The notes under the pieces are model-generated. The model did no database searches and was not told where the DNA came from. It worked only from the letters and a program-made list of their open reading frames with translations. This document shows positions 31,885 to 41,429 of a stretch of DNA of 64,000 bases, one piece after another. A program made the position numbers and the translations under genes. Source of the stretch: Acidobacteriota bacterium. GTDB taxonomy: Bacteria; Acidobacteriota; Terriglobia; Bryobacterales; Bryobacteraceae. How positions within the stretch are numbered: position 1 is the stretch's first letter; the number at the start of each line of letters is the position of its first letter. The DNA lies in the NCBI GenBank assembly GCA_018268715.1, contig JAFDVZ010000007.1, positions 609,453-673,452 on the forward strand. The letters run 5' to 3'.

Positions 31885-32216
31885 CTCGTTGGACGGATTC
31901 GGCGGTACGGTAACTCGCACTGGGGGGGATCTCTGGCGCCAAGTGGGGGTGACGGGCGCAACGTGCGTGGATGGGGGCGGACGCCCGCGAGAGGGACCAA
32001 AGTCGTACGCGCCAGATGCCGCGGAGACCGCGTAAATCGGGCTCCGGAAGCGAGGTGGGCGGGAGCGTGCGGCTGGCCTCGCGGGGATAGCACAAATCCG
32101 ACGTTGACGCCACCGCTACACCAAAGTGAGGCGATTCTGTTTGGAAGACCGTGGAAAAAAAAGTCAAGAGCTTTATGTTGCGGTTTTGCAGTCTATTACA
32201 AAAGCGTTGACACTCC
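31885..32216. other. 332-base intergenic region without a gene
   Basis: No supported gene. The first half is G-rich (for example GGGGGGG near 31922 and GGGGG near 31945) and has no coding signal. The second half from about 32140 is AT-rich with an A-tract and TTGACA at 32207-32212, a possible -35 that would place transcription start inside the annotated response-regulator reading frame and favour the internal ATG at 32259. Short ORFs on either strand lack ribosome sites. Confidence 0.6.
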
Positions 32217-32717
32217 ATGAATCCAGCTGGTAACTTCACGTTGGTCCCGCGGTTCACAATGTCTACTGGTTCAAATCCCAAACGCCAAACGCCGGAGAGA
32301 GTCCTCCTCGTGGACGATAACGATCTCGGGCTGAAGGCGCGGATGATTGTACTCGAAGAACTCGGTTATCACGTGACTGCCGTTTGCTGCAGTGTCCAGG
32401 CGCTTGAACGGTTTCAGACGCAAACCTTCGACCTGGTCATCACGGATTATAAAATGCCGCGTCTCGACGGCATCGAACTGATCGCCAAGATCAGGGAAGT
32501 TCAGCCTGCTGTGCCAATTGTATTGATCTCAGGGTTCGCGGAAGCGCTTGGCCTTACCGACGCCAATACGGGCGCGGACATCGTGATACAGAAGAACTAT
32601 CACGAGATTACGGCGCTGACGCGCGCGGTGGAGCGGCTCCTGAATCGCCGGCCTCAGCGAAAACCTCTCCGTTCGCAGGTTTTCCAGGCCCGACGGGTCG
32701 CAGCCGCGCAGCGATAG
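32217..32717 (+). CDS. Single-domain response regulator (CheY-like)
   Basis: 166 aa, or 152 aa from the internal ATG at 32259. The receiver domain spans residues 28-145: acidic pair D33/D34 in LLVDDND, phospho-acceptor D77 in VITDYKMP, Ser at 105 in LISG and K126 in IQKN. A basic tail of about 20 residues follows; there is no output domain. It probably relays phosphate between proteins or binds a partner. No histidine kinase is adjacent. The N-terminal start is uncertain because neither ATG has a good ribosome site. Confidence 0.88.
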   Translation: MNPAGNFTLVPRFTMSTGSNPKRQTPERVLLVDDNDLGLKARMIVLEELGYHVTAVCCSVQALERFQTQTFDLVITDYKMPRLDGIELIAKIREVQPAVPIVLISGFAEALGLTDANTGADIVIQKNYHEITALTRAVERLLNRRPQRKPLRSQVFQARRVAAAQR

Positions 32718-32772
32718 CAGCCTCAGATCCTGTTCCAACTTCAAGGCGGCGGCCGGGTTACATTGAAATGTC

Positions 32773-34572
32773 ATGCGCGCATTTCTTCTGACCGCCGCCT
32801 TCGTCTTTCTGCCGGTCATCACTCCCTCCGCAACGTCCCGCATCGCCAAGAAGTCGCGCGCCGCGCAGCCCGCGAAGACGGTCGCCGCGCCGGCGCTGGC
32901 GCAACAATGGCTGGCCCGCCTGTCGTTGCGCGATCGCGTCGCACAGTTGATCACGATGCCTTGCTATGGGGAGAATCCCAACACGCGCTCCAAGGATTTT
33001 CGCAAGTTCCGGCACTGGGTGCAGGATCTTCACATCGGCGGAATGATCGTGCTGAACCGGGTGGTGGCGGGGTCGGCGCGGAACGCCGATCCGTATGCGA
33101 TGGCGGTGTTTTTGAACCGCATGCAGAGGCTTTCGCGATTGCCGCTGCTGATTTCGGGTGATTTCGAACGGGGCGCGTCGATGCGGGTGGCCAACACGAC
33201 GAAGTTCCCCCACAATATGGCGTACGGCGCGGCTCGCGCGTATGAGGCGTCGCGCTTTGAGGGCGCCCAGACGGCGCGGGAGTCGCGGGCGTTGGGCGTG
33301 CATTGGGTCTTTGCTCCGGACGCCGATGTGAACAATAACCCCGACAATCCGATCATCAATATTCGCTCCTATGGGGAGGACCCCGAAGAGGTGGCGAAAC
33401 ACGTGGCGGAATACATCGACGGCGCGCGATCGGATCCCAAGCACACGGTGATGGTGACCGTGAAGCACTTTCCCGGGCACGGCGACACGGCCGTGGATAC
33501 GCATTTCGGGCTGGCGAAACTGGATGCGTCGCGCGAGCGGCTGGCCGCGGTGGAGTGGGTTCCGTTTCGCGCGGCGATCGCAAAGGGCGTGGATGCGGTG
33601 ATGAGCGCGCACATCGCGCTGCCGGCGGTGGAGCCGCGAGAGATTCCGTCAACGGTGTCGGAGAAGGTGCTGACGGGAGTTCTGCGCGATGAACTGGGCT
33701 TCAAGGGCATCGTGGTTACCGATGCGATGGACATGCAGGGCCTGACCAATCAGTTCGGCGCGGGAGAGGCGAGCGTGCGGGCACTGGAGGCCGGTGCGGA
33801 CGTGCTGCTGATGCCGAAGGACGCCGATGAGGCCATCCGTGCGGTGGCGCAGGCTGTGGCCGAGGGCCGGCTGACACGGAAGCGGATCGATCAAAGCGTG
33901 ATGAAGATCCTGTCGGCGAAGGTCCGGCTGGGATTGGCGAAGAAGCGCCTGGTGGATGTGGACGATATCGGGGACGTGATCGAAGATGGCGACGCGGAGC
34001 AGAGCGCGCAGAGCGTCGCGGATCGCGCGATCACGCTGGTGCGGAACGAGGGCTCGGTCGCGCCGTTGCGGAAGCTCGGCGAGTCGTGCGTGTTCGTGTT
34101 GGTGGACAGCCGCTATTCGCAGTCGGGGCGGCTGTTTTCCACCGAGATGAAGAGGCGGGCGCAGGGTATGCGGGCGATGACGTTCGATTCGACGACGCCT
34201 GAAACGGAGTTGAAGGACGCGCTGGCGGGGGCGGCGGGATGCGACGCGGTGGCCGTAGCCGCGTTCTCTTCCGCGAGCGCGTATCGCGGCAATGCGGCGC
34301 TTCCTGGAGGACTGGCGGCCTTCGTGACGGCGCTTACGGAAGGGCCCCGGCCGGTGGCGTTGCTATCATTCGGGAATCCTTACCTGCTGCGCGCATTCCC
34401 GAAGGCGGCGGCTTACTTGGCGGCCTTCTCCACCGCTCCACCGGCGGAGATTGCGATGGCGAAGGCGCTGGCCGGGGAGATCGCCATCACCGGACGGATG
34501 CCGGTCTCGATCCCGGGATTCGCGAAGATCGGGGACGGAATTCCAACGGCGGCGACGAAGCCCGTGGAGTGA
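32773..34572 (+). CDS. Exported family 3 glycoside hydrolase, NagZ-type
   Basis: Beta-N-acetylhexosaminidase-like GH3, 599 aa. Signal peptide of about 20 residues (MRAFLLTAAFVFLPVITPSA). The TIM-barrel runs from about 45 to 390. The NagZ-clan general acid-base loop KHFPGHGDT with His-Asp is at about 230-238, and the nucleophile is Asp in VTDAMDM near 316. A second alpha/beta domain of about 190 residues follows (ITLVRNEGSVAPL), longer than in E. coli NagZ. The enzyme probably trims N-acetylglucosamine from cell-wall fragments or chitin outside the cytoplasm. Confidence 0.93.
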   Translation: MRAFLLTAAFVFLPVITPSATSRIAKKSRAAQPAKTVAAPALAQQWLARLSLRDRVAQLITMPCYGENPNTRSKDFRKFRHWVQDLHIGGMIVLNRVVAGSARNADPYAMAVFLNRMQRLSRLPLLISGDFERGASMRVANTTKFPHNMAYGAARAYEASRFEGAQTARESRALGVHWVFAPDADVNNNPDNPIINIRSYGEDPEEVAKHVAEYIDGARSDPKHTVMVTVKHFPGHGDTAVDTHFGLAKLDASRERLAAVEWVPFRAAIAKGVDAVMSAHIALPAVEPREIPSTVSEKVLTGVLRDELGFKGIVVTDAMDMQGLTNQFGAGEASVRALEAGADVLLMPKDADEAIRAVAQAVAEGRLTRKRIDQSVMKILSAKVRLGLAKKRLVDVDDIGDVIEDGDAEQSAQSVADRAITLVRNEGSVAPLRKLGESCVFVLVDSRYSQSGRLFSTEMKRRAQGMRAMTFDSTTPETELKDALAGAAGCDAVAVAAFSSASAYRGNAALPGGLAAFVTALTEGPRPVALLSFGNPYLLRAFPKAAAYLAAFSTAPPAEIAMAKALAGEIAITGRMPVSIPGFAKIGDGIPTAATKPVE

Positions 34573-34623
34573 TCGCGCCGTGTGGGTGTGCCAAGCTGAA
34601 TACACGGAGGATACTCAATATCC

Positions 34624-35325
34624 ATGGTGGAAATTACATGGCTCGGACACGCTACGGTTCAGTTGAAGCTCGCCACCGGCGAGGTGTTGATCCTGGACCC
34701 CTGGACCGACGGCAACCCCGCTTATCCGAAGGGCCACAAGATCGAACGCGTTGACGGCATTCTTATCTCTCATGGACACTTCGATCACATACACGACGCG
34801 GTCCCGCTGGCGAAACGGTTTTCTCCCAAGGTGGTGGCGATTTACGAAACAGCGCATTGGTTGGAGACGAAAGGCGTCGTCAATACAAGCGCGATGAACA
34901 AGGGCGGCTCGCAAATGGTGGGGCCGGTGAAGGTGACGATGGTGCACGCCGTGCACAGCTGCGGCATCATCGACGACGGCAAGATCATCTACGGCGGCGA
35001 GGCGTGCGGCTATGTCCTGCGCCTGCCGAACAACCGGTGCATTTACTTCGCGGGCGACACGAACGTGTTCACCGACATGGAGCTGATCCGCGAATTGTAT
35101 CGGCCGGAGCTTGCGTTTCTTCCGATCGGCGACCTGTTCACGATGAGCCCGCATGAGGCGTCGATGGCGGCGAAACTGCTCAACGTAAAGAGGATCATCC
35201 CCACGCATTTCGGGACGTTTCCTCCGTTGGTGGGGACGCCCGAACAACTCGCTACGCTGCTCAAAACCGACATGCCGGACACCGAAGTCTGGCCGCTCAC
35301 TCCGGGCGAACCCGTGGAGTGGTAG
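34624..35325 (+). CDS. Metallo-beta-lactamase-fold hydrolase, UPF0173 type
   Basis: 233 aa, cytoplasmic. Metal motif HGHFDH at residues 50-55 supplies three ligands, with a later His in VHAVHSCG, D in FAGDTNVF and H in THFGTF. The family (UPF0173, YtkL-like) is short and beta-lactamase-like with unknown physiological substrate. The ATG is placed at 34624 with a GGAGG site upstream (34605-34610). It lies 51 bases after the GH3 gene. Confidence 0.9.
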   Translation: MVEITWLGHATVQLKLATGEVLILDPWTDGNPAYPKGHKIERVDGILISHGHFDHIHDAVPLAKRFSPKVVAIYETAHWLETKGVVNTSAMNKGGSQMVGPVKVTMVHAVHSCGIIDDGKIIYGGEACGYVLRLPNNRCIYFAGDTNVFTDMELIRELYRPELAFLPIGDLFTMSPHEASMAAKLLNVKRIIPTHFGTFPPLVGTPEQLATLLKTDMPDTEVWPLTPGEPVEW

Positions 35326-35361
35326 CGGACGCCCACGGGATAAGCGGGCCTCGTGGTCCGT

Positions 35362-35367
35362 TATCAT
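35362..35367 (+). promoter_or_regulatory. TATCAT -10-like box, leaderless configuration
   Basis: TATCAT ends 7 bases before the ATG at 35375, so transcription would begin at or next to the start codon of the UroD-like gene. Confidence 0.45.
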
Positions 35368-35374
35368 ATCCGTG

Positions 35375-36430
35375 ATGCTTCCACGCGAACGATGGCTGGC
35401 CGCGCTTGAGGGCGCACGTCCGGATCGCGCGCCTTGCGACTATTGGGGCACAGGCGAAGTGACGGCGCGCCTGTTGAGGGATCTCGGCTGCGCTTCCGAG
35501 CGCGAGTTGTGGACGCGGCTGGGAATCGACAAGTGCATCCACCTGGCGCCGGTCCATCCGGGCGCGCGCGAATCCGGATGGCACATGCAGTCGCTGTTCA
35601 GCATCTGGAACGTCCGGACCCGGAACATCGAGTACGGGGAGGGAATCGGGGAGTACGAGGAAGACGCGCATCATCCGCTGGCGGATATCGAGACCGTGGC
35701 GGAGGTGGATCGCTTCTCATGGCCCGACCCGGCGGATTTCGATGTCGCCGGACTACGCGAGCGGATCCTGGAGTGGAAAGGGTATCCGATATTGGCCGGT
35801 TCGTCAGAACCGTTCTATCTGTACTGCCGCTTGCGCGGAATGGAGCGGGCGCTGGAAGACCTGGTCGTCAACCCGACGATCGCGGACGCGATTCTCGAGC
35901 GCATCGGGCGATTCGACTACGGCATCATCCGGCGAATCCTGGAGGAATGCCGCGGGTTGGTGGACCTGGTGTATGTAGCGGAAGACCTGGGTACGCAGAA
36001 CTCGCTGCTGATGAGCCCGCGCACGTTCCGCCGGTTTCTGAAACCTCGAATGACGAAGCTGATCGAGATGATCCACGGGTACGGTGTACGCGTGTTCCAT
36101 CACGACGACGGCGCGATCCGCAACGTGATCGCCGACCTCATCGAGGCGGGCGTCGACCTGCTGAATCCGATACAGTGGCGTTGCAGGGGCATGGAGCGAG
36201 AGGCGCTGGCGCGCGATTTTGGCGCTTCGCTGACGTTCCACGGGGGCGTCGACAATCAACACACGCTGCCTTTCGGTTCGCCCGACGAGGTGCGCGCGCA
36301 AGTGCGGGAAAACCTGGAAATGTTCCGGAGCGCGAGAGGCTACATTGTCGCGCCATGTCATAACATTCAGCCAAATACACCGACGGAGAACATTGTGGCG
36401 ATGTATGAGGCGGTTCACGAACTCGGCTGA
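35375..36430 (+). CDS. Uroporphyrinogen decarboxylase-family protein (methyltransferase-like)
   Basis: 351 aa, ATG at 35375 (GTG at 35372 is an alternative). The URO-D fold includes MERALEDLVVNPTIADAILERI, VYVAEDLGTQNSLLMSP, RVFHHDDGAIRNVI, LNPIQWRC and the C-terminal FHGGVDNQHTLPFGSPDEVRAQVRENLEMF. The heme-pathway HemE arginine signature is not present. This matches the family members that act in catabolism or as corrinoid-dependent methyltransferases (MtaA-like). The zinc ligand set of MtaA was not confirmed. It leads a run with a dehydratase and a CocE hydrolase that suggests use of a plant- or soil-derived compound. Confidence 0.85.
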   Translation: MLPRERWLAALEGARPDRAPCDYWGTGEVTARLLRDLGCASERELWTRLGIDKCIHLAPVHPGARESGWHMQSLFSIWNVRTRNIEYGEGIGEYEEDAHHPLADIETVAEVDRFSWPDPADFDVAGLRERILEWKGYPILAGSSEPFYLYCRLRGMERALEDLVVNPTIADAILERIGRFDYGIIRRILEECRGLVDLVYVAEDLGTQNSLLMSPRTFRRFLKPRMTKLIEMIHGYGVRVFHHDDGAIRNVIADLIEAGVDLLNPIQWRCRGMEREALARDFGASLTFHGGVDNQHTLPFGSPDEVRAQVRENLEMFRSARGYIVAPCHNIQPNTPTENIVAMYEAVHELG

Positions 36431-36446
36431 TCAGGGGAGTTGAATC

Positions 36447-37670
36447 ATGTCCGGACTATCACGTCGATCTTTCTTCACCGCGGCGGGAGCGCTCAGCCTG
36501 CCGCAACTATCTCACGCGGTCCAAGCCGCCGCCTCGCCATATCGCAGGCCGAAGCTCAAGATCACCGATGTCAGGACGGCCTATGTCGGGGCGCACGGCC
36601 CGCAGTTGCATGTGCGGGTGTTGACCGACCAAGGCGTTGTCGGGCAGGGGGAGGCGACCGACGCCGCGACCGGCGGGGCCGCCATCATCGCCAGTTGGCG
36701 GCGGATGCTGGTGGGACAGGACCCGTTGAACGTGGAGGCGGTGTGGGAGCGCATCCGCACATCGGGAATCTTCGCGGGCGCGCAATCGGGCCAGTATGTC
36801 ACGGCGCTCAGCGGACTTGAGATCGCGCTGTGGGACGTGGCGGGCAAGGCGCTTGGATTGCCGGTGTATCAACTGTTGGGCGGCAAGGTTCGCGAGAAGA
36901 TCCGCGTCTATTGCGATTCGGCGAATCACCACCCGGATGACCCGCTGGCGAAGCAGAAGCTCAAGGAAATCGAGGACATGGGCTTTACGGCGCTCAAAAT
37001 CGATATCGACGAGGGAGCGCCGTTCCGTGTGGACTGGACCGCGAGCAACGACGAGATCGACCGCATGGTGAAGGAAGTCGCGTTCGTGCGCGAGACCGTG
37101 AACAAGAAGGTTGACGTCGCCGTGGATATGCACGGGCGCTATCCCATGACCACGGGCAAACGGATGGCGAAGGAATTGGAGCCTTTCAAACTGCTGTGGC
37201 TGGAAGAGCCGGTTCCGCCGGAGAACATCGACGCCATGCGCGACATTCGCGAATCGACCAAAACGCCCATCTGCTGCGGCGAAAACATTTTCCTGAGGCA
37301 CGGTTTCAGGGAGGTCTTCGAGAAGCGCGCGGCCGACATCATCATGCCCGATATCCAGAAGTGCGGCGGGCTGCTCGAAGCGCGCAAGATCGCGGACATG
37401 GCGCATGCCTACTATGTCCCGGTGGCGCCGCACTGCGTGGTGTCGCCCATCGGCTACATGGCGTCCTGCCAGGTATGCGCGGCGATCCCGAATTTCCTGG
37501 CGCTTGAGTGGCATTGGATCTCGCGGCTGGCGCTGTGGAAGAATTTTGTGAAGGAAGGCGAGATCATCGAGAAGGGATTTGTGACGATTCCGGACCGTCC
37601 TGGGATCGGCGTCGAGATGAACGAGGAGGCGGCTCGAAAGTCCCAATTGCCAGGCACGCAATGGTTCTAG
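36447..37670 (+). CDS. Enolase-superfamily sugar-acid dehydratase, Tat-exported
   Basis: 407 aa. The start bears a twin-arginine signal (MSGLSRRSFFTAAGALSLPQ), so the folded enzyme is exported. The barrel carries the galactonate-dehydratase set: metal Asp in DVAVDMHGRYP with the following His, Glu in LWLEEPVPPEN, Glu in CCGENIFL, and the late His in APHCVVSPIG. It belongs to the GlcD/GalD subgroup rather than mandelate racemase. Substrate is not fixed; D-galactonate or a related aldonate fits. It lies 16 bases after the UroD-like gene. Confidence 0.9.
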   Translation: MSGLSRRSFFTAAGALSLPQLSHAVQAAASPYRRPKLKITDVRTAYVGAHGPQLHVRVLTDQGVVGQGEATDAATGGAAIIASWRRMLVGQDPLNVEAVWERIRTSGIFAGAQSGQYVTALSGLEIALWDVAGKALGLPVYQLLGGKVREKIRVYCDSANHHPDDPLAKQKLKEIEDMGFTALKIDIDEGAPFRVDWTASNDEIDRMVKEVAFVRETVNKKVDVAVDMHGRYPMTTGKRMAKELEPFKLLWLEEPVPPENIDAMRDIRESTKTPICCGENIFLRHGFREVFEKRAADIIMPDIQKCGGLLEARKIADMAHAYYVPVAPHCVVSPIGYMASCQVCAAIPNFLALEWHWISRLALWKNFVKEGEIIEKGFVTIPDRPGIGVEMNEEAARKSQLPGTQWF

Positions 37671-37711
37671 CGCCGCGATGGCGCGTGCGGCGGCGCGCCG
37701 AATTGGCGATC

Positions 37712-39469
37712 ATGCGCCTGAGCCTGCTGCTGGCGGTTCTGCCGCTGGCCGGCGAGGTCCATCCGGACTACCAAGCGGCGATGATCCCGATGCGTGACGG
37801 CGTCCGCCTGCAGACCGTCGTCATGCGTCCGAAACAACAGAACGGGCCCCTTCCGTTTCTGATTACGCGCACGCCGTACGGAGTGCCCGCCGAAGATAGC
37901 GTAGCGCGGGGACTACCTGAATCGCAGCGGGCGATCCTCGACCGATACATCGTGGTGATCCAGAACATTCGCGGACGCTTCAAGTCCGAAGGGACGTTCG
38001 TGATGCAACGGCCGCGAAATCCGCGCGGGGTGGATGAAACCACCGATGCCTGGGACACCGTGGATTGGCTGGTGAAGAATGTCGCGGGCAACAATGGCCG
38101 GGCCGGCTTCATCGGCACCTCGTACGATGCGTGGACGGCGGTGCAGGCCGCGCTGGATCCACATCCCGCGGTGAAGGCGATTGTCGAGCAGGCTTCTCCC
38201 GCGGATATGTGGTTGGGGGACGATTTTCACCACAACGGGGCCTTCCGGCTCAGCTACGGTTTCGAGTACGCGGCCCTGCTGGAGAGCGCCGCGGAGGAGA
38301 ATCACCACTTCGTGTTCGACCGGCCCGATACCTATGACTGGTATCTGGCCCTGGGCCCGCTTCGCAACGCCGATGCGCGATACTTTCACGGCAGGATTCC
38401 GACGTGGCGGGACTTCGTGGCGCATCCGGATTACGACGAATTCTGGCGGCGGCAGACGGTTGTGCCGCTGATTAACGATGTGAAGGTTCCGACTTTGAAC
38501 GTCGCCGGCTGGTGGGATCAGGAGGACTTCTACGGTCCTCAGAAGATCTACGAGGCGCTGGAGCGGCATGATGTGCGGCGTTGGAACCACTTCGTCGCGG
38601 GGCCGTGGAACCACGGACAGTGGAGTGGCTACGGCGGCAGGTTGGGAGACCTCGAATTTGGCTCCGACACGGCGCTGCACTATCGCGAGCGGATCGCGCT
38701 GCCCTGGCTCGACTACTGGTTGCGCGGCGAGGGAAGTGGCGAACTCGCGGAGGCGACAGTGTTCGAGACGGGGTCGAATGTCTGGCGCGAGTACGCCAAG
38801 TGGCCTCCGGTGGATGGGGTGGCGACGCGGAAACTGTACTTGCAGGCGGGGGGCGCGCTCAGTTTCGAACGCCCCACGGACCTCGGGAAGGCGTTCACGA
38901 AATATGTGAGCGACCCCGCAAACCCGGTCCCGTACCGGCCGCGACCGGTGTCGCCGACCTATCCCGGACCGGAGTGGCCGGTGTGGCTGGTGCAGGATCA
39001 GCGGTTTCTCGCCAAGCGCAAGGACGTCGTTTCCTGGAGGACTACGCCGCTTGCGGATGACCTGCGCGTGGTTGGGAACATCGTCGCGAATTTGTGGGCG
39101 TCGACCTCGGGAACAGACAGTGATTGGGTGGTCAAACTGATTGACGTTGCGGAGGACGGCTTCCAGTTGATCGTGGCCGACGAGATCCTACGGGCCCGCT
39201 ACCGGAACAGTTTCGAGATGCCGGAGGCCGTGCCGGCGTCGACGCCAGTGGAGTACCGGATCGACCTGCATGCCGCCGATCACGTTTTCAAGAAAGGGCA
39301 TCGGGTGATGGTGCAGGTGCAGAGCACCTGGTTCCCGTTGTACGACCGGAATCCGCAACGGTTCGCGCCGAATATCTTCGAGGCCGCCGAGTCAGACTAC
39401 CGGAAAGCCACTCAGCGTGTTTACCATTCGGACCGGCGCGCCAGTTCGATCATTCTGCCGACCCTGTGA
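37712..39469 (+). CDS. CocE/NonD-family exported serine hydrolase
   Basis: 585 aa from the ATG at 37712, which gives a signal peptide MRLSLLLAVLPLAGEVHP; longer starts overlap the dehydratase gene. It has the X-Pro dipeptidyl-peptidase/cocaine-esterase fold: IPMRDGVRLQTVVMRP, TRTPYG, RGRFKSEGTF, the nucleophile elbow GFIGTSYDAWTAVQAA with Ser in GTSYD (variant of GxSYxG), and a C-terminal jelly-roll domain with VEYRIDLHAADHVFKKGHR. It probably cleaves esters or N-blocked peptides in the periplasm. Confidence 0.88.
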   Translation: MRLSLLLAVLPLAGEVHPDYQAAMIPMRDGVRLQTVVMRPKQQNGPLPFLITRTPYGVPAEDSVARGLPESQRAILDRYIVVIQNIRGRFKSEGTFVMQRPRNPRGVDETTDAWDTVDWLVKNVAGNNGRAGFIGTSYDAWTAVQAALDPHPAVKAIVEQASPADMWLGDDFHHNGAFRLSYGFEYAALLESAAEENHHFVFDRPDTYDWYLALGPLRNADARYFHGRIPTWRDFVAHPDYDEFWRRQTVVPLINDVKVPTLNVAGWWDQEDFYGPQKIYEALERHDVRRWNHFVAGPWNHGQWSGYGGRLGDLEFGSDTALHYRERIALPWLDYWLRGEGSGELAEATVFETGSNVWREYAKWPPVDGVATRKLYLQAGGALSFERPTDLGKAFTKYVSDPANPVPYRPRPVSPTYPGPEWPVWLVQDQRFLAKRKDVVSWRTTPLADDLRVVGNIVANLWASTSGTDSDWVVKLIDVAEDGFQLIVADEILRARYRNSFEMPEAVPASTPVEYRIDLHAADHVFKKGHRVMVQVQSTWFPLYDRNPQRFAPNIFEAAESDYRKATQRVYHSDRRASSIILPTL

Positions 39470-39479
39470 GGGTGTGCGC

Positions 39480-39485
39480 TATCAT
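39480..39485 (+). promoter_or_regulatory. TATCAT -10-like box, leaderless configuration
   Basis: TATCAT ends 7 bases before the ATG at 39493, as at the UroD-like gene. No -35 box is clear. Confidence 0.45.
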
Positions 39486-39492
39486 CTCAACG

Positions 39493-40194
39493 ATGCGTCC
39501 CTATCTGTCGGCGGCTTTCCTGCTTGTTTCAGTGCTCACGCCGGGGTGCGGCAAGAGCGGCGGCGAGGCTCCGACGCAGTCCAGCGCCGCGCGCCCGGCC
39601 CAACCGGCTCCTGAGCCGCCAAAGTCCGCGGCGCCTTTCGACTACTATCTGCTGAGCCTGTCGTGGTCGCCCGAGTATTGCTCCGGGCCGAAGGCTTCGC
39701 GCGACGGGTTGCAGTGCGGAGAGGGACGGCGTTTTGGATTCGTGGTCCATGGATTGTGGCCACAGGCGGCCGCCGGGAATCCGCAGGACTGCGGTCCGGC
39801 GTCACGAGTGCCGAAGCCGGTGATCGACGCGATGTTGCCGATGATGCCGAGCGCGGGGCTGATCCAACATGAGTGGACGGCGCATGGAACCTGTTCAGGG
39901 TTGGATGTAAAAGCGTATTTCGACCAGGTGCAACGGGCGTTCGCGGCCGTGAAGATCCCGGACGATTTCCGGCAGCCTCAGGCTCAGGTCGAAGTGAAGC
40001 CGCCGGATGTGCGGGCCAAGTTCGCGCGCGCGAACCCGGCCTTCCCGCCCGATGCGTTCCGATTGCGCTGTTCGGCGCGGTATCTATCGGAAGTCCGGAT
40101 CTGCCTGTCCGCCGATCTCAAGGGCATGGCCTGTGCGGCGGACATCCGGGATAACTGCCGCGCCGATTCCGTGATCATGCGCCCGGTGCGGTAA
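39493..40194 (+). CDS. Ribonuclease T2-family lipoprotein
   Basis: 233 aa. The ATG at 39493 gives a signal peptide with the lipobox LTPGC (Cys19), then a Pro/Ala linker to about residue 48. Both RNase T2 active-site segments are intact: FVVHGLWPQ (residues 83-91, His86) and HEWTAHGTC (126-134, with E127 and H131). The enzyme cleaves RNA to 2',3'-cyclic phosphates without metal and would sit on the outer or inner membrane facing the periplasm or outside. Bacterial T2 enzymes such as RNase I scavenge RNA. Longer reading from GTG at 39466 is unlikely because a TATCAT box precedes the ATG. Confidence 0.93.
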   Translation: MRPYLSAAFLLVSVLTPGCGKSGGEAPTQSSAARPAQPAPEPPKSAAPFDYYLLSLSWSPEYCSGPKASRDGLQCGEGRRFGFVVHGLWPQAAAGNPQDCGPASRVPKPVIDAMLPMMPSAGLIQHEWTAHGTCSGLDVKAYFDQVQRAFAAVKIPDDFRQPQAQVEVKPPDVRAKFARANPAFPPDAFRLRCSARYLSEVRICLSADLKGMACAADIRDNCRADSVIMRPVR

Positions 40195-40206
40195 GACGGC
40201 GGCCGT

Positions 40207-41415
40207 TTAGTTTGTCGGCCGGTCCCGCGCCGGAAGGACGGCGCTGAAGTCCTGCTGGAAGCGGGCCGAATAACTCGTCAGTAACTCGGTGACTCGCGCA
40301 TAACTCGGGGAGCGGACGATCACGCCGACATGGTGGTCGCGGTTCATTCGCCAGACGATTTCGGGATCCACGTAGGCGGAAGTGTCCGGCCATTCCTGGC
40401 GCGCCAGCGAGATCAACAGCCCCGCGTATTCGTCGCGATCGGGGCGCGCCGAGTACGGCGCTTTCCCGCCGGCGAGCTCGACCTTGGCCCATTCGCGCCA
40501 CATGTTCAGGCCGGTTCCCGCCTCAATCAGGTCGGCGATATGCGCGCCGCCGACGCGAGCGGCCGTTTCCAGGAAGTAGGCCTTGCCGTCTTCCCGGCTG
40601 ATGATGTACTCGGTGTGTGACACGCCTCGCAACAGGCCGAGTCCGGCCAGCACCAGCTTGTTCTTTTCAAGCAGGGCCCGCTCGATCGGGGAGCCGTGTT
40701 CGACCAGCCTGGTTGTGAAGATGCCGCCGCCCTGTGAGACGTCCATGGGGGGACGGCCGTAGGCGCTGCCTTGCGCGAACAGGATTTCACGTTCGTAGAC
40801 GATGGAGTCGACGTGGAACACGTCGCCGGGAATGTACCGCTCCAACAGGTAGTAGGAGCGCTGGTCCCCGAGCGAGTGAATCAACGACCAGGCTTCGTCG
40901 GCCGAGTTCACCTTCTTGACGCCAATCGACCCGGCGAGCATGCGCGGCTTCAACACCCAGGGCGCCGGGACACGCGCCATGAAATCCGTCAGCCGCTGAT
41001 CATTCAACGCGTGAACGAACTCAGGAACATTTAGCCCGGTCTCGGCGGCCTTCATCCGCATGGCGAGTTTGTCGCGGTAATAGCGCGTGGTGGTTTCACC
41101 CATGCCGGGCACGCGCAAGTGCTCACGCAACGTCGCCGCGAGTTCGAGATCGAAGTCGTCGAGCGGCACAATTCGCTGGATGTCGTGAGTGCGCGCGAGA
41201 TAGCTCACGGCGTTGATCGTGTCATTCAGATTCCACCGGCCCTCGACATCGGGCATGTAGAAGAGATCGTCGATCGATTCCATAGGCCAGCGCGCCTTGT
41301 CCTTCAGGCCGAGCGACGTGAGCAGGAGCACGGTGGCGCCCTGCCGCTTCGCTTCCTGGATGAACTCATGGCCCTTCTCGTAACTCGCGATGCAGAGGAT
41401 GGTCATTCCGGACAT
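40207..41415 (-). CDS. Stand-alone ATP-grasp ligase
   Basis: 402 aa, no signal peptide. Pre-ATP-grasp Rossmann domain ([22 protein letters not shown]), then the ATP-grasp fold: [37 protein letters not shown], and [26 protein letters not shown], close to the biotin-carboxylase/carbamoyl-phosphate group. It probably ligates a carboxylate to an amine, as in dipeptide or amino-acid ligases. Substrate is unknown. It follows the APC permease by 14 bases, so the pair may import and conjugate one compound. It is convergent with the RNase T2 gene. Confidence 0.85.
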   Translation of the reverse strand: MSGMTILCIASYEKGHEFIQEAKRQGATVLLLTSLGLKDKARWPMESIDDLFYMPDVEGRWNLNDTINAVSYLARTHDIQRIVPLDDFDLELAATLREHLRVPGMGETTTRYYRDKLAMRMKAAETGLNVPEFVHALNDQRLTDFMARVPAPWVLKPRMLAGSIGVKKVNSADEAWSLIHSLGDQRSYYLLERYIPGDVFHVDSIVYEREILFAQGSAYGRPPMDVSQGGGIFTTRLVEHGSPIERALLEKNKLVLAGLGLLRGVSHTEYIISREDGKAYFLETAARVGGAHIADLIEAGTGLNMWREWAKVELAGGKAPYSARPDRDEYAGLLISLARQEWPDTSAYVDPEIVWRMNRDHHVGVIVRSPSYARVTELLTSYSARFQQDFSAVLPARDRPTN

Positions 41416-41429
41416 TGTCGCACTTCACG

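Noticed and set aside
31963..32220. 85-residue plus-strand frame in the intergenic region
   Set aside because: Arg/Gly/Trp-rich composition, no ribosome site and no conserved features; it crosses the AT-rich promoter-like part.
34364..34376. TATCAT inside the GH3 gene as a promoter
   Set aside because: It lies within the conserved coding frame with no start codon nearby, and shows the hexamer is not specific by itself.
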